The notes under the pieces were generated by a model. That model searched no databases, was not told the DNA's origin, and saw nothing but the letters and a program-made list of their open reading frames with translations. A stretch of 64,000 nt of DNA from Rhipicephalus microplus (lineage: Eukaryota > Arthropoda > Arachnida > Ixodida > Ixodidae): positions 65,417,502 through 65,481,501 of the forward strand of contig NC_134701.1 in NCBI RefSeq assembly GCF_043290135.1, in the 5' to 3' direction. Below are positions 43,549 to 56,659 of this stretch, piece after piece. Position numbers and translations under genes: made by a program. Each line of letters begins with the position of its first letter. Positions within the stretch are counted from its first letter, which is position 1.

Positions 43549-45250
43549 CTAGGGGCGAATCAAGATATTGACGTAGGTAAACAGATGCTGTTCCTGTTCT
43601 TCGTTCCACTCAAAATTGGCGTCTTCGTTCGCGAAACGAGTTAGCGGCAGTGCGATGCGGCCGAAGTTTGCGATAAACTGACGATAATAAAGGAAAAGTC
43701 CTGGAAGCGTCTGAAAGCCTTTTTTATCGCATGGTAGTGGGAGCTGTTTGATGGCGGCACTTTTTGCAGGATTAGGGCAAATGCGTGCAGTGCTGCTGAC
43801 ATGACCAAGAAACTGAAGTCGGTGAAAAGAGAACTCACACTTCTCTGATTTCAATGTGAGGCCCACGGTCCGTATGGCTCATACCACAACTTCCAGCATT
43901 TTGAGATGCTTTTAAAATGTTGCCGGAAACACTACGACGTCGTCCAGATAGACTAGGCACGCCTTTCACTTTAATCTGAAAAGTAGGCAGTTTACACGCC
44001 TTTGAAAAGTCACGGGCGCGGAGCACGAACCTAAGGGCAAGACTTTAAATTCATATAAACCATCTAGCGTAACAGGAGCGGTTTTCTCCTGGTCTGTTTG
44101 GTGCATCTCGATTTGCCACTATCGCATTCTCAAGCCCATCGAATGAAAGTAGCGAGCGTGTAGAATTCTATTAATGGGGTCATCAATACATGAGAGCGTG
44201 CAGACATCTTTCTTAGTCACCAGATTCAGCTTCCTGTAGTCCACGTAAAAATGCAGGGTACCGTCCTTTCCATTTACTAGCACCACCAGTGATGCCCAGG
44301 GCTCTGTGACGGCTGAATAACGTCCTCTTCAAGCATTTGTGCCACTTGTTTGTGATTGACCTAGCGTTCCTATACAGCAAGATGATAAGAATCCTGGTGA
44401 ATGGGTCTCACCATGTCTTTGCTGATTATTCGATGTTTCGCTAGCGGCATTCGAACAGCTCGTGACGTCGATGAAAAGCAGTCGCGGAACTTGGCCAGTA
44501 GCAAAATAAGTTTCAGTCGTGTTTTGTTTGATAGATTGATGCCAACATAGAAACAGATTTTGATCAATGATTAGGCGCTTCGTTCAATACTGATAAATAT
44601 AAACTGCCTTGCACTCCCACGATATTGCCGAAGGAAGCGATAGCAGTGCCTTTCAACGGTGCTGGTGGTCAGCACTGAAGTTGATCAGAGCAAGTTCATG
44701 TGTCCACGCAATACCTCGTGCGACTGAAATGCCATGGCTGAAGAAAAGTGAGCTAATATGATGGCCATGCCATCACCGTCAAACGATTCATGCCCTTTCA
44801 CTAAAACAAGAGTGTAAAACCATGGCGGGACCACCACATCATTAATAATTGTATGTAAAGGGTTACGTAGAAGGCCTAAACAGTGAACTAAATCAGGGCT
44901 GTTGCGGAATGTATTTGAACGATGCGAAATGCTAATGACAGCGCCAGATTCTCTCAGAAAGACCCTCCTAATAACAAGGTATTGCAGAATGTGATGTGGA
45001 CGAAGAACGTCACTACAAAAGAGCCACCGAAGTCGAGTCTCGCTGTAGACCTTCCGACAGGCATCAACAGCTGTCCGCCTGTCATCCTCAGGGGAGCTCC
45101 CATTCATGTTGTCGTTACTTATCTGAAGCATCTGGCGAGGTTTTCACTTATAATACAAACGCCGCTACCGGTGTCGACTAAGACTGTTGCTCGCTGTCCG
45201 TCCACAAGAACGGTAAGATCTGTCGTCACAGTTTCGCCAGTGTTTACGAC
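43549..45250 (-). pseudogene. Element D: protease and reverse transcriptase remnant
   Basis: Protease: minus DLTVLVDGQRATVLVDTGSG near 45165-45225 keeps its DTG. RT pieces: LILLLAKFRDCFSS and PIHQDSYHLAV (44567-44370), then [15 protein letters not shown] with intact YLDD near 43945. LTLKSEKCEFSFHRLQFLGH follows to LYYRQFIANFGRIALPLTRF (43866-43549). Stops and shifts separate the blocks, so it is inactive. Order and motifs show Ty3/gypsy, a family distinct from A-C. Confidence 0.75.
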
Positions 45251-45633
45251 TGGTCGGCTTTACAGCGTTCTGTGGCAAGAGTGACGGGGCCTTTTGTTTG
45301 GTCTCAACAGCCGGCAACCTTACTCCGGAGGTCGCCACCTTTAGTTTTCTCGGCGTGTACTGGGTGACCTCCTTTACTGACATCAGTGCAATGGTGCGAC
45401 GAAGGCGAGTGGGCTGGATGCTGAGAGCATGTTTGACGACGAAAACCTGGCTGGTCACTAGTCACAATGCCGTCATCTTTGGCACAGTGGCTATCAAAAT
45501 GGGACCGAAAAAATGGAGTCCTTCAGAAACAATGGCGAAAATAATCCTTGAGAAATGCAGTGCACGTGACATTAGGGAAGTGCTTTTATCGTGAAGATTG
45601 AGAAAATGGTGGTCCAGGCATTCATGGAACTCT

Positions 45634-45679
45634 CTATATATGTATATGTGTGTGTATATATATGTGTGTATATATGTGC

Positions 45680-45725
<46 letters not shown>

Positions 45726-45801
45726 GTGTGTATGTATGTGTATATATATGTGTCTGTATATGCATCTCCATATGTGTGTGTATATTTATGTGAATGTGTG
45801 T
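45634..45801. repeat. (TA/TG)n microsatellite
   Basis: Mixed TATATG, GTGTGTAT and a pure TA core (about 45682-45719). Frames through it encode only Tyr/Ile/Val/His repeats. Confidence 0.95.
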
Positions 45802-46146
45802 ACACGCAATTTCTATGCATAGCATTGTTGTCATATATATAGTATTCTGTATTCCGTCATATTTTGCATTGTACTTCAGAATTTGTGCCGAACTACTTAC
45901 GCATATTAGTCTCTGTATATAGCATTACTGTACGTGCATCTTCCGACTTGTACTGCGCTAAACATCTCATGGCTTATGTTCGTTGCCTATATGTTCATGG
46001 CCTATGTTTCTTCACCCATGTCCACGTTGCTTGCCATGTATTAGGGAGGCTCGGGTTCTCCTCAAGTGACAAAACGTCACTTTTCTCCCGAGCCTGCCCT
46101 CATCCTTGGGATGAAATAAAATTGAATTGAATTGAATTGAATTGAA
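45802..46146 (+). mobile_element. LINE 3' UTR fragment with hairpin and (ATTGA)5 tail
   Basis: Non-coding sequence ends with an inverted repeat GGCTCGGG...AGTGAC / GTCACT...CCCGAGCC (46048-46094), then GAAATAAA and five ATTGA units (46121-46145). A hairpin followed by a short tandem tail is characteristic of CR1/L2-like LINE 3' ends. It interrupts element D between its zinc knuckle and protease. Confidence 0.6.
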
Positions 46147-46159
46147 TGCCATCACGGCA

Positions 46160-47110
46160 TGGTTCGTAGTCGTTCATGGCGCGTCGATTGCCATATTATG
46201 ACCGAAGAGGGCGAAACGTATCGATCCGGTGCTAGCAATAACGGGAAACGTGGCCCACAGCTCCGCAGTTACAACAAAGTGGACACCTGTTTACAGCTTG
46301 CCAAATGTCTGCATTGCAACGCTGTGGATGCCGGAAGGGCTCATAATGTTGCAAATTCCATGTCATGTCGGGAGACAGCTCCTTGCACGCTGGGATGGCA
46401 GGACGTCTCGGCATCTGTTCCTACGGCGGTGACCAAGCGATAGCTGCGGATGGCTCGCGATACGATGACGCAACGGGTGGTGGGCGGTAAAGCGCGGTGG
46501 CGTAGCTCATGGGTCGCTGCTCTGGAGTAGGATCAACCGTTGATACGCTTGGCTTATGTCTTCGTGGATGACTTGAACAACAGACGCCATGGGTGTTTCT
46601 TTGACTGAAGTCAGCAATTTCTGCAGCTCTTCGTGAACAAAATTTCCTAGTGAATCGCGCAAGGCACTTTGATTCTCATAACTTCTAGCGGTGGCTTGAA
46701 TGTGGGCGCTGCTGCACGAGCGGTTATACTGTCGGCATGTAGGTGAAGCGCCCACGTGATAGCAGTAGCTTTCTTGATGAAGTCAGCCACGATGTTTGGT
46801 GGGTCCGGTGATGACGTGCTCTTTAACGCCACGCATGAGGTAGCGCTACTTATTGTCGTCGGTCATGTGCGGGTCAGCTCAACAGAAGAGATGGGTCATG
46901 CCCTCAGCGAACATTTCGACCATTTTATTGGGTTTCGGATTGCATAGCTCGAGTAACTTCTGCGCATGGTCGTGCCGGTTGACTCTGGCAATCGTGTCAA
47001 TCGCCTGCCGTTTAAAGTCAACCTTGTTGACAAACTGCCTTCTGTGTTTTCGTACAAAATATGTGTTTTTTCATCGAGATAGAAACAGGTGCGGGAGTTC
47101 TTTTGTTTGA
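46160..47110 (-). pseudogene. Element D: gag remnant
   Basis: Minus frames give IARVNRHDHAQKLLELCNPK, MVEMFAEGMTHLFC, ADPHMTDDNK, then RDSLGNFVHEELQKLLTSV. The end has zinc knuckle CCNCGAVGHVSRYC (about 46232-46275). This is the gag order of tick gypsy elements. Several stops are present. Confidence 0.7.
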
Positions 47111-47458
47111 TAATCTACTGGTTGATTTTGGGGACACGTTCATAGCAATCGTTGTATATCAAGAAGGCAGGATCAGAGGGTGGAAGAGAAACTTTATTGA
47201 GCTGCTCGTTGTTACAGGGCCTCGAGTCGACTGCCCCGATGGAGGCGGGGTCTTCGAGGAGGAGCGCCGTTACGTCACTTTCTGTTTACAATGCACGGTG
47301 AGAGCGGCGTCCTGGGGAAAACGAGATTATACTTGTGTTTGGTTCATGGTGGGTACTATGGTACATAATTTAGAGTCGCGCAAAAATGTACACACGGAGA
47401 TGCCATGTGGTCTCTCACATCCCACTGGCGTTTCTTAACACGCACACTTTGCTGTTGC
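47111..47458 (-). other. Possible retrotransposon 3' end with AATAAA
   Basis: Minus strand CAGCTCAATAAAGTTTCTCT near 47182-47201, preceded by an imperfect hairpin (CCTCGA..CCCCG / CGGGG..TCGAGG). It looks like the end of a retrotransposon transcript; family unknown. Confidence 0.35.
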
Positions 47459-50044
47459 CTATATGTGTGTGGCTTTGTGTGTTTCCAACATCTTACTCCC
47501 CCTAAGATTGAAAATGTAATTCAGACGTTCAAGGAAACGTGTCGTGCGCGTATTACACCTGAGAGCGTTCCCGTTTCCACTGTCTGTTTTGGGAGGTGAT
47601 CCCGAGGCCGCCGTGTCTGAACGCGACGACGTCGGGACTAGATTTGATGGTGCTGTTCTCCTCGTCTGCGCTTCGTTTTCATTATGCATCTGTGGCCAGC
47701 TTACATCATTTCCTTGAAATGTGATATTGCATGGTGAGCTGCGGCTGCGCGAATCGTCCACGTGGCAGAATCTTACTTGCCCCAAAACGAACACGGGGCT
47801 TGTCATAACTGACCTTTTGTTGATTAACTTTTCAGGAAACCGCTTAACGTTTTTGCCTCGAACGCTTCTTATGTAGACGAGACCCCCTTTTTCAAACTGT
47901 CTTGAGCGACCACGGTGTTTTTTTATGCTTTCCTTTATGAGAGTTGTTTTTTTCATTCATTTTTCGTGCAAGATCTGGTTTCAGCATTGAGAGCCGCGTG
48001 CGCAGTTTTCTTCTCAAGAACAATTAGTCTGGCGTCTGCCCAGTGATTGTTGTGGAGTTGTTCTGTATGTAAACAGAAAGTTATGCAGTTGTAGTGTTTG
48101 CTGGTTTTTGTTTTGGTCAGTCACTACCTGCAGTAAAGGCGACTTCTTCAGCGTTTCTACTAGGCTTTCTGCCGCGGCATTTGATTGTGGAAGGTAAGGA
48201 AGTGTTAGCATGTGTTTAACACTGTTTGATTCAAGAAAGTCTTCAAATTCTTGGGCTCTGAACTGAAGACCATTATCTGTAACAATATCGTGGGGCAATC
48301 CATATGCAGCAAACACAGATCTTACTACTTTGATTATCTTTGGCGCTGTTGTAGAGTTCACGATTTTTACTTCTGGTCACTTCCAAGGAAAGTCCATGGC
48401 AAGGTTGCACGTTAAAGAAACCCAGGTGGTCGAAATTTCTGGAGCCCTCCACTACGGCGTCTCTCATAATAATATAGGAGTTTGGGGACTTCGAACCCCA
48501 CATATTGATCAATCAGTCCACAGTGAGGAAAATAATCTGCAATTTTTATCTGTAAAATCTAAGTGTACTTTCTCCCACGCATTCTCACACCATCTCAATG
48601 GTTGCGATGTAGTGGGCTCCCGAACGAAGCACCACTCTGGCAAATATCAAATTTTCTAGTGATTTCCTCAATACATCGATCAATAGCAGGCCACCAGACT
48701 ATTCATCTAGCGATTTCTTTTATCTTAGTGACTCTGATATTCTGCTCGTGCAGCAATCGAAGAACGTCACTACAAAGTGAAACGAAAATCATAACTCTGT
48801 TATTGCACACGAAACCACTCAAGCGTACGCTTGTTTCTAACTTCTTTAAAAAGTACGGCTCCAGCTCGTCAAAAACTTTGTTTGGCCAACCACTCCACGT
48901 GAATTCCCGTACAACGCGGAGAACTTCATCTCTGGCTGTCTCTGGCTCAACTTTTTTAACTGTTGAACGAAGGTCTTGTATAGGGGAAAAATAAAGAATC
49001 CTTTCATACTCTTGAGTAGTTTCAGGCAAGGGGAGCCTCAAAAAACCATCAGCGTCGCCAAGTCTACGTCCTGTCTTGTACGTGACATGGGACCGGTAAT
49101 TTAACAGTGCGTGTAACCGATGGCGCTGTCACGCAGCAGCCACAGAGCTTTCTGGACGCTCAGGGTCAACAAGAGCAGTAAGTGGCTGGTGAGCCATGAA
49201 AATTTCAAACTTACGAACATACAATTACTTGGAAAACTTCTTGATTCCGAAAATAATGGCAAGTTCTTCTTTCTTGATTTGCGCGTAATTGCTCTCACTT
49301 GGGGTCATTGATCTAGATGCAAAGGCAACGGCTTTATCATGGCCATCGACCCCACCAGACAGCATTGCCCCTGAGTCGTAAGCAGACGCATCACAAGTCA
49401 GACTCAAATCTTTTTTAACATCACAAACCTCCCATAGCTGGCTATTACACGATTCTTAGCACTCTCTGAAACACTTGTCACACTAACTTGACCATTATAT
49501 GCACTTTCTTTGCGCAGGAAATTGTGTAATGGCTCAAGTAGAGTTGCAAGGTTTGGCATGGATTTCGCAGAGAAATTAATGAGCCCAAAAAATGCTTTCA
49601 GTTGTGTAAAATATTTTGGGTGTGCAGCATGCATGATAGCTTCCACCGTGTCTGGTGCAGGGTGCAAACCACTCTTGATCAATTACATGTCCGACATAGC
49701 AGAGATTGCTTTAAAGGAACGAGCATTTTTGTAATAAACGTGGATTCCGTGATCGTGTAGTTTCTTAAGCCATTTTTCCACTTTTCGTAGCACTCTTGCT
49801 TATCTTTTTCCGAAATAAGGACATCTTCTATGTAGTATGCAGTGCCAGGAATTCTTCGTAATATCTGGTTCATTACTGCTTGAAACATCGCCGGAGCGCT
49901 TGCTACTCCGTACGGCAGTCTTTTAAACCCCAAAACACCGAAATGCGTCTTCACTCTTAATAGTGCTTGGTCACGTTCTTCAAGTCGAATTCGCAGGTAA
50001 GCCTTAGAGAGATCTTGAACTGTTTTCATGTGTGCCACCACCAA
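47459..50044 (-). pseudogene. Element E: degraded Ty3/gypsy pol of K02A2.6-like type
   Basis: From the right: RT palm DLSKAYLRIRLEERDQALL, FKRLPYGVASAPAMFQ and YIEDVLIS where YLDD is expected (50044-49679). RT thumb AFFGLINFSAKSMPNLA (49682-49404). RNase H LTCDASAYDSGAMLS and KKEELAIIFGIKKF (49407-49225). Integrase zinc part (49041-48703), then the core HIVTDNGLQF-like with DIVTDNG and SNAAAESLVETLKK (48361-48014). C-terminus RQFEKGGLVYIRSVRGKNVK (47956-47459). Sequence type (CDASxxGxGAxL, DNGxQF) matches the K02A2.6-like gypsy group rather than A-D. No gag or LTR is recognised, and a SINE splits the integrase. Confidence 0.8.
48396..48514 (+). mobile_element. 5'-truncated Ruka-like SINE in element E integrase
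   Basis: Body sequence CCCAGGTGGTCGAAATTTCT and CTACGGCGTCTCTCATAAT, ending CATATTGATCAATC. A short AGTCCA occurs at both ends (48390 and 48515) as a possible duplication. Confidence 0.82.
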
Positions 50045-50809
50045 AGCAATGAGGCAGCAGTGGTTGAATAAGGGTCAACTGAGGTGGCGTGGCTGGACTA
50101 TGCATCGAAGTAACTGTAATGTAATGATGGCGGCCTTATTTACAGGGGAGTGGTGTCGTTTAGAGGACTTCTCTTAGGGGGTTAACTCGCAAGGGATGCC
50201 TTGCAAGCGACCACTGAAGCCATTCACTGAATTTTTGATAAGTGCTTCCGGGCTAGATGAATGGTACCCTGTGAAAATGGGGAATATTAGACGGGGTCGT
50301 GTTCCAGCGCCTCCACCAGTGTCGCGGTGTAGCGTGAACAAAAGATCAAAGCAACTTGCAACAACTAAACAGCGTGTTTCAAAATCTTATCTTCTCACGA
50401 CTCGTAGCCAATTCAGGGGTTGGTGCCATATTATGTGAAATCTTTACTATTTTCTTCACAATACTTCTCGTATAAGCAAGAAATAGCTCATGCAACAAAC
50501 TTAAGTACGAAATACAAGTATTGACATAGTTTATGAATGAAGAGTTTCCCTAGACATCCTTTTAGACTGTCTGATAAATTATTCTATGACATAGAAAACA
50601 TCCCTGTTGCTGTTGCCCAGAGTCGAGGCGCTAAAAGAAACAACAGCTGGTTTGGATATTTTCTGACCCAGGTTTTGAAGAGGTTTAAAATCAACTTCAC
50701 AGAGAACGCTTTTTTCGTCTTTCTTTCCTCAACCTACAGTCCCGCTATCTGGAGTCTGCAAAACACCTGCATCGTCGTTCTCTTCTACGTATATACAGGC
50801 GTCAGTATG
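50045..50809. other. No recognised gene
   Basis: Left boundary is the truncated end of element E. A decayed upstream part of fragment F integrase may begin near 50650. Confidence 0.4.
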
Positions 50810-51330
50810 TTTCCTCCAAGCAGTCTGACTGGGACCTTGCTATACGTGTCATTTTTATACAATTCTTCCCACCTTCACACTGCCGCTTACTCCCCAACTT
50901 TTTGTTGCTCGACCGAGAGCCTTCATTACCGATAGATACAGTCAACCCGTCTGCCCCAGCGCCAACCAGCGAATATGCCCTTGCCGATATCAGTCGCGTT
51001 GCCCATGCTCGTGAAATAAGCTGCACTTGCCTTGTGGCCTTTCAAGATAACCAGCGGTAGAGTTTGTACTATCGACGGCACCACGAAGTGCACTTTTCAG
51101 CTGGTTCATTGGCCCTACTGTGTACCCCGACCCACAAAGTCGACTTGTCGTAAAAACTACTTTCTTGGTTTACACCCCCATACCGATTCTTTCGTGAGGT
51201 TACTCCTGTGACATATGAAATCACCGCTGCTGCCTCGTTGCCTTCAACTGCCCCACAAAACTCCAATATTGTACATTTCGCACGCTTGAAGCCATACCAC
51301 TATCTTGGTGACATTGACATCTAGCTACAC
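50810..51330 (+). pseudogene. Fragment F: gypsy integrase C-terminus
   Basis: Plus frames give YVSSKQSDWDLAI, LLDREPSLPIDTVNPSAPAP, TSEYALADISRVAHAREIS, then HHEVHFSAGSLALLCTPTHK, REVTPVTYEITAAA and IVHFARLKPYH. This is the C-terminal GPY/F region of a tick gypsy integrase. Stops and shifts are present. It is followed by an LTR-like start. Confidence 0.72.
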
Positions 51331-51359
51331 CAAGATGCCGCTTTTTGCGCCGGAAATAA

Positions 51360-51460
51360 TGCTACATGCATGTTGACATTGTCAATGACGATGCGCTTGT
51401 GTGCCTGACGAAAAGGACGAAGTGATGTCTCCGCTCAGTCGGTGGCAATCTTCAAAGAAG
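51360..51460 (+). repeat. Fragment F 3' LTR start, truncated
   Basis: TGCTACATGCATGTTGACAT follows a CGCCGGAAATAA purine-rich segment, as expected after pol. Contains GACGAAAAGGACGA. Its partner LTR is not in the window, so the boundary is inferred. Confidence 0.5.
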
Positions 51461-52746
51461 ATAGCGTTTTTTGAGGTACTTCAACGCAAACATTTTGGTC
51501 TGTCTGTATATTTGTGTTTTTGTCTGTGTGCCTGTATCTGTCTGTACATTTGTGTGTTTGTCTGCCATAACGATACACTAAACGGTCCAAAACTAACCCT
51601 ATTCACAGCGCCCACCAATATTGCTGAAGTTTTATTGATCATACTTGTGCGCTTGCCAAATAAAAAGCAGTTATTGCGCATATCTGAGGCACAGTAACAA
51701 CCCGTCTTTATTCTGCATGTGTGACTTTATACTAGAGAAGGTATACATAAGTAATTCTAAGGACCACAGTGTTTATCGGGTTGTGCTGACAATGCAACGC
51801 TACGCACAAAAAGGCAAATGTTTCCAACGTTTTGCTAAGACAACATGGTGGAGGCACCTGCCCGCCGCTTACAGGTCTACACCTTATCCCCTCCGAGAAA
51901 AGCGCACATATCTTGTTCCTTTTTAAAGATAACGGCCAGATAGCACTCGTGTACCACGTGCCTCGATGCGCTTGTTCACCTTCGCTGCTTGAATTATTGC
52001 ACTCTAACGCAGCGCCTCCTCAACACAATTCACCAATTTTCTCGCGCAGAACATGTAATAAACTTTTTCTTCACTATTACCAAACGCAAGACTACCGTCT
52101 TTCGACTACATTTGCACTGAAAAATGCAGCTACGGGCCCAATTTTTCGGCTATCCTAGATTAGTTCTTTTCACTTCACCCTCCAGATTTTGTGCCCATTT
52201 TTTGAGCATATTTCATTGCAATAACTCCAGCTCTGCGTAAAATCACGGCCGAAGTAAGATCGGCAATTATTTCGAGAGATTCACCATCAGCATGTGCCTC
52301 CCTTACTGCGAGTGAAAACTCGCATGCTCTGATTGCTTTCGCAGGATCAGTTTCACTGGATAAAAATTTTATAAAATTGATTCGTGTTCCAGGACAGAAG
52401 GGCCTGTTCATGAATGAACAAGCAACTGCGAAAGCAAAGTTATCATTAAATGGGCATTTTATTGAGATGATGCCGCGATCCAAGTTTAGTATAGGTGCAA
52501 AATAACAAACATACTGCTTTGAGGTGAATATACGGCTACTTCACTAACGGCCACATTAAAATTCCAGCACTTCATGTGTTGTAGGAATACTAAATATTGA
52601 CAAACTCGAGTTATGAGACTCGCAATCACTAGACTGCGTTGCGAAATAGCGCATTTAAATTTATCTTTATACAGAGCTGGTCTCGCAGCCCCCGTCTTCT
52701 TATGGCTCTTTTTGCTGAATAAAGCACTCACCCGACCATTATAGGG
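51461..52746. other. No recognisable gene
   Basis: A (TGTG/TCTG)-rich patch near 51495-51560. Minus frames 52483-52175 (102 codons) and 52980-52486 are unassigned; the latter overlaps the candidate MITE. Confidence 0.4.
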
Positions 52747-53029
52747 AGTTTCAGAATAGCGCACCGCGAGCCCTTGCGGTGTGATCACAGCCACTGCGCG
52801 TGCGTCGTAACGCGAGTACGCGTTCGCGTTCGCGGACCGCACGCAGAAAATACGAAATAGCGTGCGATGATGGCGGCCCACATGTGGCGCACAAGCACTG
52901 GTTTCGAGGCTACGGTGTGGCTGGGATTGTACGTTGTGGATCACAGCAAGAAAAACGCTATCCTTAAACTCATATGGCACCCGCTACGCCCGCAATGCCC
53001 GCAGCGCTCTCAAACGGTATTCTAAAACT
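52747..53029. mobile_element. Candidate MITE with 15-bp inverted ends
   Basis: Left AGTTTCAGAATAGCG and right CGGTATTCTAAAACT (reverse complement AGTTTTAGAATACCG) match in 13 of 15 positions around a 283-bp GC-richer interior with CGCACCGCGAGCC. No transposase. Target duplication unclear. Confidence 0.55.
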
Positions 53030-56000
53030 ATCTATTACCTCATTTTATGTAAAAGATACTCTGCCTCACGCAAGTACACATTAGGTGTGGTTTTCCACCT
53101 CTTTGGAATAGATTTCAGTATGCAAAATACGCTAATTTGTGGGGCTTTCATTTAGGCCAGAGTGACGCGAAAATTGCTCACGCATTGCAGCAGTGATTCC
53201 AACCTTCAAAAGGGTTTAATTGTCGAATTCAGTCTTTGATAGATTCCTATTACTTTCCGCATTGACGTTTTTCAAGTACACCACTCTATTGTATTGAAAT
53301 ACAGTTTATTATTCAATAATCAAATTAGTCTCGTTTCACCTCTTTTTCTCTCTCCTGAATTGATCAATCGTAAGCATTTAATAAAAAAGTCTTTAATGAA
53401 AAAATCTGGTTCTTCGCCAATCTCCCAGCCTTGGTGTGTGCCACATGTCAAGGAACTTGACTTGGTCAACCGGTCACGCCGCTGCTGTTGGTATGAGAAA
53501 TATCTTATCCTCAGTCTCGTCGACGCAGCACCTCTTCTCTCCCGTAACATTATTATCGGTAGGCTGCTTCTTTTTCATGCTGTCGCATTTTTTGCGCAGG
53601 GTATGAAACTCCCACTTTTCGTTGCAGAGAGTCGCATTCACAGTGCGGCGTAAGAAACACTAGGGTCGTTAGAATTACGTATTAGTGTGTTTCCTTCTAA
53701 AGTAACACACGACCTAATACTGTTGCGCCTCTAATGTGCGCAACATTGCCTTTTTGACCGACATTATTCACAAGTGTGAATGCAGACACTACGTAAAGAT
53801 GGGCGGGCGCTCAGCAAGTGCTTAAACTTTGGCCGGGTAGCTGAATGTTCCGACAGACACAGTCACAGCCCGATAATTCTGTGTTTAAGAATCCGAAGTA
53901 AAACCTACCGCCTTTGAAAGCAAGAAATAGGATGGTAGATTGACGCCTTTAGTTAACACAGAGGAGTTAACACTAAAGAGAAGTTATGACAGTCCAAACG
54001 CCACTAACTAGGGAATATTATAGTGTAAAAAACGCAGAAATAAAAAGCTTGGAACACGGCTTCACACTGTAGCCGTTTCAAACCTGAACGAAGTGTTCAG
54101 ATCAGCGCAACCTTCCTGGTTTTCTTTTTGTTTTCCTTTTCCGTTTTGTTTCCTCATTCCCTTCTCAGTTCCCTGTTTTTATTTTGTGCTTTTTTTCTCT
54201 ATTTGTACTTATTCTTCCTCTCTGTTTGTCCAGTTCCATCGCTCCTGCTATTTTTATTTCCATTTTTATATTTTTCTGTTTGCTTTTTCTACTTCTTTGG
54301 TTGCTTTGTTCGTTTATTTTTTTAAAATTTGTATGTGGTTTTGCCTGTGTTACGGCAAGCGCCAAAAGTATACAACAGCCTAGGCCCCAGAACCTCTCCT
54401 TCCTTATTATCATGATCAAGGCACTCAAAGAGCAAAAAGACGACTTAGGCGTGAGAGGTAACTGGTCACGCTCCTCACTTCGTTCTTATGTGTGTGTTGT
54501 TATGTCATCTTTTTTAACATCATACCTACCAACTTGCTAGTTTATTGGTTATTCTATGTTTTTCTTTGTCTTTATATTTTCAGTTCTTTATCGGCTTTCT
54601 CGAGTGAAAGCACAAGGAAATAAAGTTTTTTAATCATCGATATATATTACTCATCTATTTATATTGCCTATCAGAATGTAGTAAAGCCAAGAATTTACAA
54701 CTATACAATCCAGCAAATTGTGGCGTCACCTTTTAAGGGGATATGGTAGGGTAAAAAGTATATGTGAGTTTTAGCGTAATATCTTAGAAACAACTGCAAA
54801 TATTCCAATAAACGTTTACGTCCTCACAAAAAATACGACTGAATATCAGAAGACATCCTTTTTTCATGCCTAAGTTGTTTATTCTTCCCATCACTCACTC
54901 CCGAGTTTTAAAGTTTACCTAATTAGTGTACCTTTTCTTTGCAACAATCGAAGTAAACTAACCATATTCATCCGCATTGCTGTACACGCACATAGGTTGC
55001 AGCTGAACTAACAAAATACTACAGTTTTTATGAAGTTTTTGCGAAAGAAATCAAAATACTGCTTGCGCAACGCTATAAAGAGTGCATAATATTGTGTGAT
55101 TTCTAGCAGCTTTGCTGCTTATGAAATCATCATTTTTTTATATAGGATTGTTTTTAACTTTTTGTAGCTCACGCACACAAAGTTTCATTGAAATATATTC
55201 GATACTTTCTGAGAAAAGCTACATTGAAGTTGAATGATTTACAGAAAACACAATTTGAGAAAAACGAAGTTTCACGTCCGCATACTGCTTACGCCATAGC
55301 GCACGTGGCGCACTTTGGCGCAGCAATTAAAGCACTTGGAGTGGCCGCTCGACGTTGGGCTTCCATAGGTATGTTCCTCAGAGTGCGGCGGGATATTTAG
55401 TGCCAAAAATGCAAATTCAACTTTTTGGGGGGTTTACCATTTAAGGGTGGAGGACGCCGCGGCATTAAGGTTGGGCAATATTCTTGAGCTTTTTAGAAAG
55501 AAAAGATCCAACTTTCAGGCAGCTTATTACGGTGTGTCTTTTTAAAGAAGATGTATAAAGTGTATTCTGATACCCGAAAAAATATAAGGACCAGGTTCCC
55601 GAAGGGAACCACGATTATATGCGAGGAAGCAGCTATGCACCCGGCGTTGACCTGGTTGAAACGAGCGTCGACGTGGGTGCTGGAACAACGGTTTTCAAGC
55701 GAGCCAAGGTGTAGCATTCTCTCGACTGAACGCTTGTTTAAAACGCAAAGACACGGAAGGTGGATTGGGTTTCGTGTAAGTTTCATCGCAGATAAACATG
55801 CCGAAAAAGTGTTTCCACTAGATAAGTGGTGGAGCATTTCAGGTGGTGGAGAAGGCGAAGCAAGAGAGAAGTGTGTTGCGAGCGCGTGGAGAAGCCGGAA
55901 GTTGCTGCTGTGGTTGAGGAAGATAGTGACGTCAATGTGGAGCTGTGACCTACTTGGCACCGCTCCAGCACCTAAGGCAAAGAGAGCGCCTTGCGGCGCG

Positions 56001-56659
56001 TTCGCACGGGCATACGTAAGGCGTTACACACGTGAGTTAAAGAGATGCTTCACATCTAAAGCACTGAACATGATGTTCGCCCTTGACCACACAGAGGCAT
56101 TGAACCCGCCAGCAACTTACTACTGAGATAGTGGACATAATTTATACAAATACCAACTTCTCATGCCTGAACTTGCGTATAACTGTTTACAATGTGTCTG
56201 AGTACAATGCAGACATTGTGTCCATGCCATCACAGGCACGTTAGTTGGGCAGCTGCATTAGGAATAATTTGATGGCTCACGTAATAATTTACGGGCGGCT
56301 CCTGAGATATACTCCAAAAACTGGTGTCAGAGCACTGCATTCATTGCATTGAGCTTATTCCGGCACTCGCAGGAGTACTAGGTTGTGAAAGCACCGTAAC
56401 ATCAAAAGTACGTCACGGAAGAAGAACCGGAACAGGAGGAGCTAGTCTCGCAACTAGAGGCAATGAGGTGAAGCTAGATTGGGCAGTTTACACATCGAGA
56501 CACAAAAGCATACATCGTGGTCAACTCTCCAGCTATAAAAAAATGAAAATATCGTGCGTAACTTGAGAATCTATGTTGTACGAAGCATGGAGATGGAGGG
56601 TGACCGTTTTGTAGTATTTTTGTGTAGGCAAACGTTACCAAGTGGCGATAAAGATATGT
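53030..56659. other. No supported gene
   Basis: T-rich and AT-rich sequence. A 191-codon plus frame (55551-56126) has no recognised domain. 54600-54640 has AATAAAG like a transcript end. 54727-55449 begins CACCTTTTAAGG and ends AAGGGTG, a weak inverted-end pair. Confidence 0.4.

Noticed and set aside
45591..45842. Tyr/Ile/Val-rich frames on both strands
   Set aside because: Microsatellite translation.
54727..55449. DNA transposon with CACC...GGTG ends
   Set aside because: The inverted ends match poorly beyond a few bases and no target duplication is visible.
55551..56126. 191-codon plus frame as a gene
   Set aside because: No known motif, an equally long opposite frame exists over the same DNA, and no splice or promoter evidence. 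Unproven rather than disproved.
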